A stretch of DNA of 64,000 bases from a virus, in the IMG/VR virus record IMGVR_UViG_3300042898_003677, positions 86,076 to 150,075 of that record, one strand, 5' to 3'. The notes beneath the pieces were generated by a model. It was not told the origin of the DNA and did not search any database. It worked only from the letters and a program-made list of their open reading frames with translations. Below are positions 26,603-35,037 of the stretch, piece by piece. The number at the start of each line of letters is the position of its first letter. The stretch's first letter is position 1. The position numbers were made by a program, and so were the translations under genes.

Positions 26603-26975
26603 GAACATTTAAAATAGTATTTCTAAGACTTTCATTTTTTTTAGTCTTATAGGACACCATAGTTGGTTTATTACCCTTACCAACTTTTGGGTCCTTTTTT
26701 TCCGCACGTCTTTTTTGTGCACAGGCAGCTTTTTTCTGTGCATCTGTCATTTTAGACGCTACTCCCGCCGCACGACATTTTGGATATCCTTTAGGGTCAG
26801 CATCAGGTCTACCACAAGGTGGATGACCTCCACCTTCTTTTTTTCTACAAATATTAACCCAAGGACCTTTAGGTTGCTTAGAACCTTTTGGTTTTTTCTT
26901 AGTACCAAACCAAACCGCTAAATCTTCGTTTAACATTTTTTCGTAATTAGAATCTCTTCCCGCTTGTAATTTCAT
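26571..26975 (-). CDS. Basic Cys-containing protein with C-terminal helix tag
   Basis: A 134-residue, strongly basic protein. The centre has GPWVNICRKKEGGGHPPCGR, a further Cys in YPKCRAAGVASKMTDAQKKA and AACAQKRRAEKK, suggesting a small zinc or nucleic-acid binding module. The C-terminus SLRNTILNVLKESLKNRQG is an amphipathic helix like those on other proteins in this phage. A TATTTATA box on the minus strand precedes it, so it is likely late and may be packaged in the head. The 3' end overlaps the opposite gene. Confidence 0.6.
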   Translation of the reverse strand: MKLQAGRDSNYEKMLNEDLAVWFGTKKKPKGSKQPKGPWVNICRKKEGGGHPPCGRPDADPKGYPKCRAAGVASKMTDAQKKAACAQKRRAEKKDPKVGKGNKPTMVSYKTKKNESLRNTILNVLKESLKNRQG

Positions 26976-26992
26976 AAAAAATATCTTATTAT

Positions 26993-27000
26993 TATAAATA
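26993..27000 (-). promoter_or_regulatory. TATTTATA box on minus strand
   Basis: The plus strand reads TATAAATA, so the minus strand reads TATTTATA 17 nt before the start of the gene at 26975. It is the same candidate late promoter as elsewhere. Confidence 0.5.
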
Positions 27001-27005
27001 TCACT

Positions 27006-27230
27006 ATGGAAGATAATTTCGAAAATACAGAACCTATTGGGGAATTGTTTGGTAATGTTTTATACAGAACCAATGAACAATTAAATGATTTAATTGATAA
27101 TTTGGATGAAGAGCAGGCATACATTATGATGAAGTTTGCCTGTGAAAAGGCGTTATACGCGGGTATCTTTACATTACCCGAAACCGAAATACTACTTAAA
27201 TCTTTACGGAAAACACATAAGTTAGGATAA
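27006..27230 (+). CDS. Hypothetical protein
   Basis: A 74-residue acidic helical protein with no known motif. It stands alone on the plus strand between a divergent gene and a bidirectional terminator; start codon ATG 27006. Confidence 0.5.
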   Translation: MEDNFENTEPIGELFGNVLYRTNEQLNDLIDNLDEEQAYIMMKFACEKALYAGIFTLPETEILLKSLRKTHKLG

Positions 27231-27260
27231 AAAAAAAAGGGGACCATTGGTCCCCTTTCT
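27230..27260. terminator. Bidirectional intrinsic terminator
   Basis: A perfect stem GGGGACC/GGTCCCC with a 3-nt loop (27239-27255), flanked by an A run on one side and T-rich sequence on the other. It separates the convergent small gene and the capsid gene. Confidence 0.8.
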
Positions 27261-27277
27261 GTTAGATTTGAGTTTGA

Positions 27278-29083
27278 TTATCTCAATTCTCTCAAGTCGA
27301 ATGTTCTAACACCATCAACTGTGATTCTACCATAGAATCTGTTGTTCACCATTTTCTTAGCGTATCTTGTCATAATACCTTTGATTGGTGTGAAGTTGAA
27401 TGGGTTATACATTGTTGGTGTTAATTGTAGAGGTACATACGGTGCGTAAATGTAACCTGTGTCAAGTAACGATGTTCCTTTATGTCCTAACAACACTTGG
27501 TTTGCTGGGAAGTAAGGGTCACGGTAAACTTGATATCTACCAGCCAATGTACCAACTCTCTCAATACCCATATTGTATTGGTCTTGCTCAGGAGCCGCAT
27601 TTGATACGTGGAAGTATTCCAAGTCATCAAAGATAGCAGATACCTCAGAAGATACTACAATCCAGTTAGCTCCACCTCTTAAAGTAGATTTGTGGATTTG
27701 AGCTGAGATTTGGTTGATTGCTGTGATAAGAGTTTGGTTCCAGTCCTTTTGTGTGTAAGGAACTGCACTTGAACCTAATCTCTTCCATCCGTTGTAGTCC
27801 CAACGTAAGTTCCAAGCCGCACCTTTTCTAAGGTCTCTTAAGATTTCACGGTCGATTTCAGCCGCAACTTGCTCAGACAATAAAGCTGTTAATTCAGCTT
27901 CAGCGTCGATGTTGTGGAATGCCGCTACGTCTTGAGCCATTTCAGGTGACCATTGTGCTCTTAATTTTCTTTCTGTAACCGATACAGTCACTGACTGAAG
28001 GTCGAAAGAAACTTCACCGATTCTATCTTCAAATTCAAGATTCTTGTAGATTCTATAAGTTGTAGAGAATGCTTGTGAAGCTGCTGACAATGAAGAGTAG
28101 AATGTTGAACCTGTGTAACCATCGATTGAGTTAGCATCTCCACAAGAGATACAAACAGGAACCTGAAGGTCAACTTCCAAGTAGATTTTACCTTCTGCGT
28201 CACATACGTTGTAATATGTACCACCGTCAGTTCTAGAGTTAGGGAACTCAAGAGTTACGTCTGAACCGTACTCAACAATACCTTTACCATATCTTTGAGT
28301 AACAACTCTGAATAAGTAGTTATTGTTTACGTTAGCAGCTGTTGTGTAGTTACCAGCCTTACCTCTAATAGTCAAGTCAGATAAGAATTCTTCAGTATCC
28401 ATTGGTTGACCGTTAGGTCCGATTAATTGACCAGCACCTGCTGAAGCAAATCCTGTCATAACCAAAAGAACTTTTCTGTAGTTATCTAAACCATAACCTG
28501 AAGCAACTAACTCATCACCAACCCATACTACAGTAGAGTTACCAGCTGTGATTGACGAGAAGCTACCTTTTGAGTAGTCGTAAAGACCTGGAGGGTCAAG
28601 AGCTGGTTCGTTACCTTCGTAGAATCTATCGTAAAGGTCTTTAGTTGCGTTGTAATCATAACCACTATTTGGTTGTTGGTTAGCAGCCGCGTTAGGTGAA
28701 CCATAAGGTGCCCAGTGTTCACCAAATGTTGATGTTTCAGTTTCGTAAGACTGAATGTTAGGTACGAAGTAGAACAATTTACCGATAGGAAGGTTCATAG
28801 CTTGTACTGAAACGATGTCGTTAGCCAAAAGTTTAGAGAAAACTCTTCTTACGATTGGGAAAACAACTGTTTCAAATGAACCTGAGTCAGCAGTTGATGC
28901 AGCTTCGTTAATGAGATATGATGCTTGGTTTTCATATAACTGAGCAACGTTCTCTTTTAGGTGGCCTTTAAGACCTTCAAGGAACCCTAATTTGTCCCAT
29001 TTGTTGATTGTATCTTCTTTGATAACTTTAAGGTGCTTAAGACCAATGTTACCAACAAGACCTGATTCTAATAATGCTCCCAT
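27278..29083 (-). CDS. Major capsid protein (gp23-like)
   Basis: A 601-residue T4-type capsid protein. The N-terminal 60 residues are a helical leader ending YLINE, and SFETVVFPIVRRVFSKLLAND is the typical start of the mature gp23 core. Further family-like parts are VVSSEVSAIFDDLEYF and a C-terminus with PFNFTPIKGIMTRYAKKMVNNRFYG. The sequence LINE-AAST around Glu60 fits the gp21 cleavage rule (Leu/Ile-x-Glu, then a small residue), so the leader should be removed on maturation. The codons are richer in G+C than neighbouring genes, as expected for a very highly expressed gene. Confidence 0.92.
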   Translation of the reverse strand: MGALLESGLVGNIGLKHLKVIKEDTINKWDKLGFLEGLKGHLKENVAQLYENQASYLINEAASTADSGSFETVVFPIVRRVFSKLLANDIVSVQAMNLPIGKLFYFVPNIQSYETETSTFGEHWAPYGSPNAAANQQPNSGYDYNATKDLYDRFYEGNEPALDPPGLYDYSKGSFSSITAGNSTVVWVGDELVASGYGLDNYRKVLLVMTGFASAGAGQLIGPNGQPMDTEEFLSDLTIRGKAGNYTTAANVNNNYLFRVVTQRYGKGIVEYGSDVTLEFPNSRTDGGTYYNVCDAEGKIYLEVDLQVPVCISCGDANSIDGYTGSTFYSSLSAASQAFSTTYRIYKNLEFEDRIGEVSFDLQSVTVSVTERKLRAQWSPEMAQDVAAFHNIDAEAELTALLSEQVAAEIDREILRDLRKGAAWNLRWDYNGWKRLGSSAVPYTQKDWNQTLITAINQISAQIHKSTLRGGANWIVVSSEVSAIFDDLEYFHVSNAAPEQDQYNMGIERVGTLAGRYQVYRDPYFPANQVLLGHKGTSLLDTGYIYAPYVPLQLTPTMYNPFNFTPIKGIMTRYAKKMVNNRFYGRITVDGVRTFDLRELR

Positions 29084-29121
29084 TTTAGTATTTGGATTTT
29101 GTTTTTAGTTTATTTTTATTT

Positions 29122-30630
29122 TTACATCTTCGCCATCAAATCTTTAATTCTTAAGAATTGTGGATTTTCGTATGTCTTAGATTCAATTAGACTTGTTGAA
29201 GAGCCTGAGCTCATTTGGTTGTTAAGTTTAGTTTCAACACTTTCGTTGATACTCTTACCCTCAACTTTACTCAATTCATCTTTAACAGTCTTGTAGAGTT
29301 GTTTTGATTCTTTTAGTGATTCAACAGAATCAAATCTTCTCAAGATATTTATTTTTTCTTTCTTGGTAGTAGAATGTTCCGTGAACAATCTTGTAGCGTA
29401 AGCTAGGTTAGAATTAAAAACCGCAACTTCATTAAGTTTTTCTCTGAAAACATTCAATGCTTTTCTATACTCTTCGTTTTTCTCTCTAAGTACATTCATT
29501 TCAGTTTCAACAGATTCATAAGTATAGTTACGATTGTTTGTAATTCCTTTTCTTAAACCTCTACCTTCTTTTGAACCCATACCATAAGTTCTAGCAGCTT
29601 CTTTGGTTTCTTCTTTTTTCTTACGAGTTTCGAAGTGAGCATCATCTCTACGAGACTTAGTTGACTTAAGGTCTTTCTTAGCAATTTTACCGTGCTTCAT
29701 ACCTTCTCTTTCGTCTTCCTTGTCATCGTATCCTTGACCCTCTTTAAACTCAAATTTTGCTTTACCAGTACCCATAGTTTTAGGTCCTTCTTTCTTGTCG
29801 TCAGAGAATCCTTTTTTAGGTAATGAACTACCGTATTTAAATTTAGGATTTCCCATTCCAACGCCTTTAGGTTTAACAGTCATTTTAGCTTCCTCAAGGT
29901 TGTAACCTTCATTGTCTTCATCTTCTTCATACATTTCAGACATATCCATATCGTCCATTTCAGACATATCCATATCTTCTTCATCCATAACAATTTCATA
30001 GACTACTTCATCTTCTTCATCTACTTCTTCTTGTTCGTTATAAAGTGCGTCTAAAACTGCATCCAAATCAGAATCTTCAACATCCTGTTCCATCATTTCA
30101 TCTTCTTCACCAATTCCGTCAAATCCGAAATAATCTTCTTCTTCATCGTATTGTTCGTCAAGTTCTTCGTCTTCTTCTTGTTCATTCATTTTAACAAGAT
30201 ACTCAACGTCATCACCGCTGTCTTTGATTGAGATTTCATCACCGTCTTTTTGAACAATGATTCCATCCTCATCAGACATACGTTTAAAGATTGTTAAGAT
30301 GTCTTCTGCTGAAGCGTTAGTAAGGTCAATAGTTTCTTCGTCATCTTCAAACTCCATTTCGTCTTCGTCACCGAATTCCATTTCGTCTTCAGATTCTTCA
30401 GAATCCATATCCTCAAGGTTATCAGCTTCATCTTCCACTTCATCAGTGTCAAACTCCGCATCTAATTCAATCTCCTCATCTTCTTGCTCGTTGAGAGATT
30501 CTTTTACTAACTGACTGATTTCTTCCTTCATAGTTGAAGCAAGTATTCCTTTTGCGTTTTCGGCTATAACGTCTTCGACGTTTTTCATTTGAATTAAAGC
30601 CTCTTGAACCAAATTTTTATTTTCGGACAT
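29122..30630 (-). CDS. Acidic prohead core/scaffold protein (gp22-like)
   Basis: A 502-residue protein directly upstream of the capsid gene, in the place of T4 gp22. The N-terminus (MSENKNLVQEALIQMKNVED) is helical. Residues 50-250 are extremely Asp/Glu-rich; 250-370 are Lys/Gly-rich; and 385-500 form coiled coils. This layout suits an internal core that is degraded by the prohead protease; several Leu-x-Glu sites are present. A minus-strand TATTTATA box lies 12 nt before the ATG. Confidence 0.75.
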   Translation of the reverse strand: MSENKNLVQEALIQMKNVEDVIAENAKGILASTMKEEISQLVKESLNEQEDEEIELDAEFDTDEVEDEADNLEDMDSEESEDEMEFGDEDEMEFEDDEETIDLTNASAEDILTIFKRMSDEDGIIVQKDGDEISIKDSGDDVEYLVKMNEQEEDEELDEQYDEEEDYFGFDGIGEEDEMMEQDVEDSDLDAVLDALYNEQEEVDEEDEVVYEIVMDEEDMDMSEMDDMDMSEMYEEDEDNEGYNLEEAKMTVKPKGVGMGNPKFKYGSSLPKKGFSDDKKEGPKTMGTGKAKFEFKEGQGYDDKEDEREGMKHGKIAKKDLKSTKSRRDDAHFETRKKKEETKEAARTYGMGSKEGRGLRKGITNNRNYTYESVETEMNVLREKNEEYRKALNVFREKLNEVAVFNSNLAYATRLFTEHSTTKKEKINILRRFDSVESLKESKQLYKTVKDELSKVEGKSINESVETKLNNQMSSGSSTSLIESKTYENPQFLRIKDLMAKM

Positions 30631-30642
30631 ATATTTTTTTAC

Positions 30643-30650
30643 TATAAATA
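30643..30650 (-). promoter_or_regulatory. TATTTATA box on minus strand
   Basis: Exact octamer (TATAAATA on the plus strand) ending 12 nt upstream of the core-protein ATG at 30630. Confidence 0.55.
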
Positions 30651-30700
30651 CTGCAATAAAACAAAAAATTTAATTTTTGTCCCATTAAAGAATTTAAAGC

Positions 30701-30740
30701 AAAAAAAAAGTGGTCGATTTGACCACTTTATTTTTTTTTG
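30701..30740. terminator. Intrinsic terminator
   Basis: Stem AGTGGTC/GACCACT (30709-30727) with a 5-nt loop, an A run on one side and a long T run on the other. It lies after the small DUF4494-like gene on the minus strand. Confidence 0.75.
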
Positions 30741-30743
30741 TTT

Positions 30744-30953
30744 TTAATCTATTACTTCGTCTATTTTACTTTCAGATACTGAAACGATTCTCCAATCGTG
30801 TTGAAAGCCTTGGTATTTCCCTGTTACTTTAGCTTCGACATCTGTAACTGAAAATCCCCTCACTAATTTCTCTTCTCTAATTTTTTTAATTCTTCCTGAG
30901 TTTTCATCGGGGAGTTCATAAACGATTTTTGCAACAAAATATTTTTCATCCAT
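30744..30953 (-). CDS. DUF4494-like small protein
   Basis: A 69-residue protein with YFVAKIVYELPDENSGRIKK, then EEKLVRGFSVTDVEAKV and DWRIVSVSESKIDEVI. This resembles DUF4494, a small family typical of Bacteroidota and their phages (assignment from memory). Function unknown. It lies between the protease and core genes and is followed by a terminator. Confidence 0.65.
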   Translation of the reverse strand: MDEKYFVAKIVYELPDENSGRIKKIREEKLVRGFSVTDVEAKVTGKYQGFQHDWRIVSVSESKIDEVID

Positions 30954-30966
30954 AATTGTAAGTTTT

Positions 30967-31680
30967 TTATCTTGTTAAATAATCGTTTAATTTTTTCATT
31001 AAGTCAACAGACTTACCCAAAGAATCTGAGTCTTTCATCTTTCTTTCTTCTTCTAAGTTTTCTTCGTAGTTATTTCTATCTTCAGGATTACTGAATAAGT
31101 AAGCACCTGGTGTAGATGGTGAAGATACCAAGTCAAAACAAATTAATTCAAAATCGTCTTGAACTTCATTTTGTTCACCAACTTTTTTAAGAGAGCCGAC
31201 ACCACGAGATGAAACACCCATAGTAACACCTTGTCTCATTAGATTGGCAGCAATATCTCCTTTTGTAGATACGATACCTCTTTCGTGGAAACCTGGTGAT
31301 GTCAATAATTTTAGCTTACCCATCAAAATATTATTGTCCCACCATATATCAGTAATAATATGCGCAACTCTATCTAAATCGATAAGTGATGATTCAGGGT
31401 GATTTAATTCAGATGTTGATAAACCTTTCTTAATTGCTGTCTTATATCTCTCAGCTTCTCTTTTTAAAATCCTTTCAGGATAAACTCTACCATTTCTATT
31501 TGGTACACCATATTTTTGTAAAACGGCGTAAAACTCAAAAGGATTTCTATAATCAAGTTCTTTTTGTTCCCTCATTATAGCTTCATTGAGACGGTCAGTT
31601 GGGGAGATATATCCCGCATCCATTTCAATAAGAATTCCTTTTCCTGTTTGGCCTGCTCCAAGTACTGAATAATTTTTCAT
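30967..31680 (-). CDS. Prohead core protease (gp21-like)
   Basis: A 237-residue serine protease of the T4 gp21 type. ELNHPESSLIDLDRVAHII carries the catalytic His94, and GVTMGVSSRGVGSL carries the nucleophilic Ser157 or Ser158. NRNGRVYPERIL and DLVSSPSTPGAYLF are also typical. It should cleave capsid, core and tagged internal proteins during head maturation. Its place between portal and core genes matches T4. The C-terminal 40 residues are polar and probably removed. Confidence 0.9.
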   Translation of the reverse strand: MKNYSVLGAGQTGKGILIEMDAGYISPTDRLNEAIMREQKELDYRNPFEFYAVLQKYGVPNRNGRVYPERILKREAERYKTAIKKGLSTSELNHPESSLIDLDRVAHIITDIWWDNNILMGKLKLLTSPGFHERGIVSTKGDIAANLMRQGVTMGVSSRGVGSLKKVGEQNEVQDDFELICFDLVSSPSTPGAYLFSNPEDRNNYEENLEEERKMKDSDSLGKSVDLMKKLNDYLTR

Positions 31681-31705
31681 CTATTCTTTTTCAAATAAAT
31701 ATACA

Positions 31706-32158
31706 TTAATAGATTGTTTGGAGTAAATCTGAGTTTTTGGTGGAGGAAAAGTTAAAATGATTGTTGTTTAAAATGTTATCCTTATAGACTCTTTTAAGGA
31801 TTTTTTTGACTGAATCTTTAATTTCATTACATTTGAAATCACCGTCTTGTTTGGTGAAAAGATTTATTTCAAGATTCATAAATGATTTTTTATTGTATCT
31901 AATACCACTTGTTCGTAAGTCTAAATCTACAATAAAATGTTGTTTGAATAATTCTGTGTTTATTGAATGTAAAACTGAATGTTTTACCTCTCTTGACATA
32001 ATGGACACTATCCTATTCCAATTATCATCTTCATTTATTGGGGTTACCCAAGTTTGAATATTCAAATAAATTGATTTTAGTTCTTTAGCGTCAACTGTCC
32101 CGTAAAAGCTTTTAATACTGTCGTATTGATTTAGAGTAATTGTTTTGCCCTTCTTCAT
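31706..32158 (-). CDS. Hypothetical head-region protein
   Basis: A 150-residue protein of mixed alpha/beta character with no motif I know. It lies between the portal side and the protease gene, where T4 has the small core genes 67 and 68, but it does not look like them. ATG 32158 is preferred over an in-frame TTG three codons upstream. Confidence 0.55.
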   Translation of the reverse strand: MKKGKTITLNQYDSIKSFYGTVDAKELKSIYLNIQTWVTPINEDDNWNRIVSIMSREVKHSVLHSINTELFKQHFIVDLDLRTSGIRYNKKSFMNLEINLFTKQDGDFKCNEIKDSVKKILKRVYKDNILNNNHFNFSSTKNSDLLQTIY

Positions 32159-32239
32159 TAAGGTCAACTATTATTGTCTCGTTTATTTTTTTAAAATATA
32201 CTAAAAAATTATCAACAAAACAAATATATTTAATATTGT

Positions 32240-32425
32240 ATGTTAATAGTAAAAGTAGACTCAAATATTGAAAAGGCACTAAAGACTTTGAAATCCAAAG
32301 TTATTAGAACAAAACAAATGCAAAGATTAGTTGAATTGAAAGAATTTAAAAAGAAATCTGTAGTTAAGAGAAGTCAGAAAGAATCTGCAAAACACAAACA
32401 ATATCTTAGGACTCTTGGTGAATAG
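32240..32425 (+). CDS. rpsU: Ribosomal protein bS21
   Basis: A 61-residue, very basic protein with the bS21 pattern. MLIVKVDSNIEKALKTLKSK is the N-terminal strand and helix, VIRTKQMQRLVELKEFKKKS is the second helix, and a Lys/Arg/His-rich tail follows. Bacterial bS21 sits on the 30S platform near the anti-Shine-Dalgarno; in Bacteroidota it helps hide that sequence. A phage copy could change which mRNAs are chosen. It is encoded on the opposite strand inside the head module, behind a TATTTAAT box 5 nt before the ATG, and overlaps the facing gene by 20 nt. Confidence 0.85.
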   Translation: MLIVKVDSNIEKALKTLKSKVIRTKQMQRLVELKEFKKKSVVKRSQKESAKHKQYLRTLGE

Positions 32426-33113
32426 AATCCTTTAATTGTTTTAATCTGATATAATTCATTAAATCAAAATTTTCAGATTTAATCTTTTCAATAGTTTCAT
32501 TTAACTTAGTCTTCATATCTTTTTCAGATTCTTTTTCTGAAATGACAACTAGTCTCTCTATTGTAGATTCTTTAATTGTTTGGAATTCTTTTTCTAAATC
32601 ATCTTTAGATGTTGCCATTAAATGAAAGACTTCTACTTTTGTAGATTCGTCTAATGTTTCCAAATATGATTGAACTGTTTGATTGGCAATATTGACCATA
32701 GACTTTAATGGAATTTTTACAGTTTCACTCACGTTAGTTTTGTTCTTCATTAAAGTTTCTATGATACGTTTTTTGGACAATACTCTTTCAGATAGATTTA
32801 CGTTTTTGAAATAAACTAAATTATCCAAATCTGAATATACGTTTTCAGATACCCCAACCCCATTTGGTAACTGAGTTTTGGTAACCAAATGTCTAACAAT
32901 CTCAATACCTTCATTTAAGAATAACTCAGCATCTTCTTTAGATAATCCTTGTGGTTTATAAAGGTCATCGTAGATAGAATATAATTTTGAAAATGATTTA
33001 TTTTCAAGAATATTGTGTTTGAATTCTCTTAAAGTTTTTTTAAAGTCTGATTGGTTCTTGTAGGATTCTACAAGACTCTTTTCAATTGCCGATTTTATTT
33101 GTCCAAATGTCAT
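32406..33113 (-). CDS. Hypothetical helical head-region protein
   Basis: A 235-residue protein, nearly all helical, with Lys/Glu-rich heptad-like segments after residue 170. The first residues, MTFGQIKSAIEKSLVESYKN, form a short amphipathic helix. It follows the portal gene on the minus strand and has a TATTTATA box 15 nt upstream, so it is late. A core or scaffold role is plausible. Its 3' end overlaps the bS21 gene. Confidence 0.55.
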   Translation of the reverse strand: MTFGQIKSAIEKSLVESYKNQSDFKKTLREFKHNILENKSFSKLYSIYDDLYKPQGLSKEDAELFLNEGIEIVRHLVTKTQLPNGVGVSENVYSDLDNLVYFKNVNLSERVLSKKRIIETLMKNKTNVSETVKIPLKSMVNIANQTVQSYLETLDESTKVEVFHLMATSKDDLEKEFQTIKESTIERLVVISEKESEKDMKTKLNETIEKIKSENFDLMNYIRLKQLKDSIHQES

Positions 33114-33128
33114 TTTTAGGGGTTTTCA

Positions 33129-33136
33129 TATAAATA
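33129..33136 (-). promoter_or_regulatory. TATTTATA box on minus strand
   Basis: Exact octamer filling the gap between the portal stop and the next gene, ending 15 nt before the ATG at 33113. Confidence 0.55.
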
Positions 33137-34999
33137 TTACGAATTCAGCAACTTATCAAGTTCTTCACCCATTTTTCCTAAACTTTGTTGTCCAACACCT
33201 AAATCTAAAAATTTGTTACCATACATATCACTCTCTAAAAGGATATTCATATCTCTATCCATTTTGGATTCTGGCGCTAACTCTGGCGCGCCAGCTTCAG
33301 GTGCCGGTGGTGGAGGAACCTCTCCACCCGCTTCTGGCGCGGTCTCAAAACCACCGCCTCCACCTGCGAATATATCTTCACCTGGAGGTGGCGTTGTAGT
33401 CTCGCCTGCGGGTTCTTGACCTGTTGCTGGTAGATTACCTTGTTTGTTACCATAAAGTTTATCAATTGTATCAAAGATACCTGTTTTAGAAATAACTGTT
33501 GGTGTATTTTTAAGCTCTTCACCCACAGCCTTTTCAAGTCTTTGTTGTAGTAGGTCAACTCTAATTTCTTCATCAGACCATTGGAATATATGTTTTTTGG
33601 CCCAAGTTGATGAGGTTGGTTGAATACCATTTCCTGGGTCAGTAACCATATCTTTATACAATAACATTTTTTCTTTCCAAATGTCAATCTTAAGAAGGTC
33701 TGCTTGTGTTGATGGGTTTGTTAATCCCAATTCAAAATTAGATATCTCTTCTTCAAAACCTAAAAGGAACAAGTGAATAATTGCAATTTTATTCATTTCT
33801 TGAACCATAGATTTTTGAATTCTATTAATGGTTCTTGCAAATCTGATATCCATCAGTGCCAAGCTTTTACCATCACCTACGGTTTCTTCAAATCCTAAAA
33901 ATGCTTTTGGTATACGAAGTGCTGTAACAAGTTTCTTTTGAATATATTCAATATCTGCAATTTCAGATAAGTTCTGTGCACCAGGTAATGTGTCAATTGG
34001 ACTTGGCGCTGCAGGGTCTCTTACAGGAATAAAATAATCTTGGTCAACCGCCATTTGGTTAAATCTCATATCTACGTTACCTGTTTTAGAATCAACAATT
34101 TGTTCTCTTTTAAACTTGTTGGCAACACGTTGTACGTAAGCCTCAACATCATCGTCGTTCATATTTCCGACATATACTTTGAAGACCCTACGTTCAGGGG
34201 CTCTTGAAGTACGGTATATCAACATCGCGTCCTCCGATAATAGAAGTTGTTTCCAAATTCTACGGGACTTTTCCAACATAGATGTACCATACGGCAATTT
34301 ACGGTCATCACCCAATAATCTAAAGTGAGCAATTTCCCAAGGTTGGAATTCCATATTCTTTTCTTTCCAATAGAATTTCAATCCTTTATTTTTAGTGTAA
34401 TCGTTACCTATGTTTGGAGATACTGAACCATCCATAAGTCCACTTTCAACCCTTTCAACTTCAATGTTTGGTAACTGAACACAACCAACAACACCCTTTT
34501 CAGGGTCCAATCTTAGATAAACAAAATTGTCACCATACTTACAAGTGTTTCTAGTCCACATAGGTAAGTTAGTGTTAATATCTAAGTTATTATTGAATAA
34601 ATCCGCTAATACAGATTTAATCCTTTTTGATTCTGAATAAATCTGTAATACAAAACCATCTTCATTAGGTGTTGTAGATTCTTCAGCGTAAATGTCTAAG
34701 GCTGCAGAAATTTCTGGAGTATACTCCATAGACTCATAGTCATAATAAGATGATAATCTATTTGGTTGGTAGTATACTGCTTGAGTGTATAAATTATTCT
34801 CTACCTTAGCAAATTGTCCTGCCAAGTAAGCGGTTTGTCTTGCTTGGAGTTTTTCCTTTTCATATTCGGCTTTATCGGTAGTTCTTAAAAGTTCTTTTTT
34901 ATCAAACTTAAATACAGGAAAATCCTGATTCATTAACGCGTCAGGACCTAAGGCTCTACCTAATCTTTGCCAAACTGTAAATTGCTTATTTTCTGCCAT
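33137..34999 (-). CDS. Portal protein (gp20-like)
   Basis: A 620-residue T4-type portal protein, forming the dodecameric ring at the head vertex. Typical parts are YYDYESMEYTPEISAALDIY, NTCKYGDNFVYLRLDP, EIAHFRLLGDDRKLPYGTSM and VTALRIPKAFLGFEETVGDG. The C-terminal 90 residues are a Pro/Gly/Glu-rich linker with a final helix, which is unusual compared with the T4 protein (about 520 residues). Its gene follows the terminase gene directly; the tail sheath and tube genes that lie between them in T4 are not here. Confidence 0.93.
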   Translation of the reverse strand: MAENKQFTVWQRLGRALGPDALMNQDFPVFKFDKKELLRTTDKAEYEKEKLQARQTAYLAGQFAKVENNLYTQAVYYQPNRLSSYYDYESMEYTPEISAALDIYAEESTTPNEDGFVLQIYSESKRIKSVLADLFNNNLDINTNLPMWTRNTCKYGDNFVYLRLDPEKGVVGCVQLPNIEVERVESGLMDGSVSPNIGNDYTKNKGLKFYWKEKNMEFQPWEIAHFRLLGDDRKLPYGTSMLEKSRRIWKQLLLSEDAMLIYRTSRAPERRVFKVYVGNMNDDDVEAYVQRVANKFKREQIVDSKTGNVDMRFNQMAVDQDYFIPVRDPAAPSPIDTLPGAQNLSEIADIEYIQKKLVTALRIPKAFLGFEETVGDGKSLALMDIRFARTINRIQKSMVQEMNKIAIIHLFLLGFEEEISNFELGLTNPSTQADLLKIDIWKEKMLLYKDMVTDPGNGIQPTSSTWAKKHIFQWSDEEIRVDLLQQRLEKAVGEELKNTPTVISKTGIFDTIDKLYGNKQGNLPATGQEPAGETTTPPPGEDIFAGGGGGFETAPEAGGEVPPPPAPEAGAPELAPESKMDRDMNILLESDMYGNKFLDLGVGQQSLGKMGEELDKLLNS

Positions 35000-35029
35000 A
35001 CTCTATAAAATTATTCAAACTAGTCTGAA

Positions 35030-35037
35030 TATAAATA
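35030..35037 (-). promoter_or_regulatory. TATTTATA box on minus strand
   Basis: Exact octamer just after the terminase stop, 30 nt upstream of the portal ATG (34999). It would give the portal gene its own late start. Confidence 0.5.

Noticed and set aside
30257-30514. Plus-strand Ser-rich ORF opposite the gp22-like gene
   Set aside because: It is an antisense shadow of the Asp/Glu-rich coding region (GAT/GAA read backwards as Ser/Phe).
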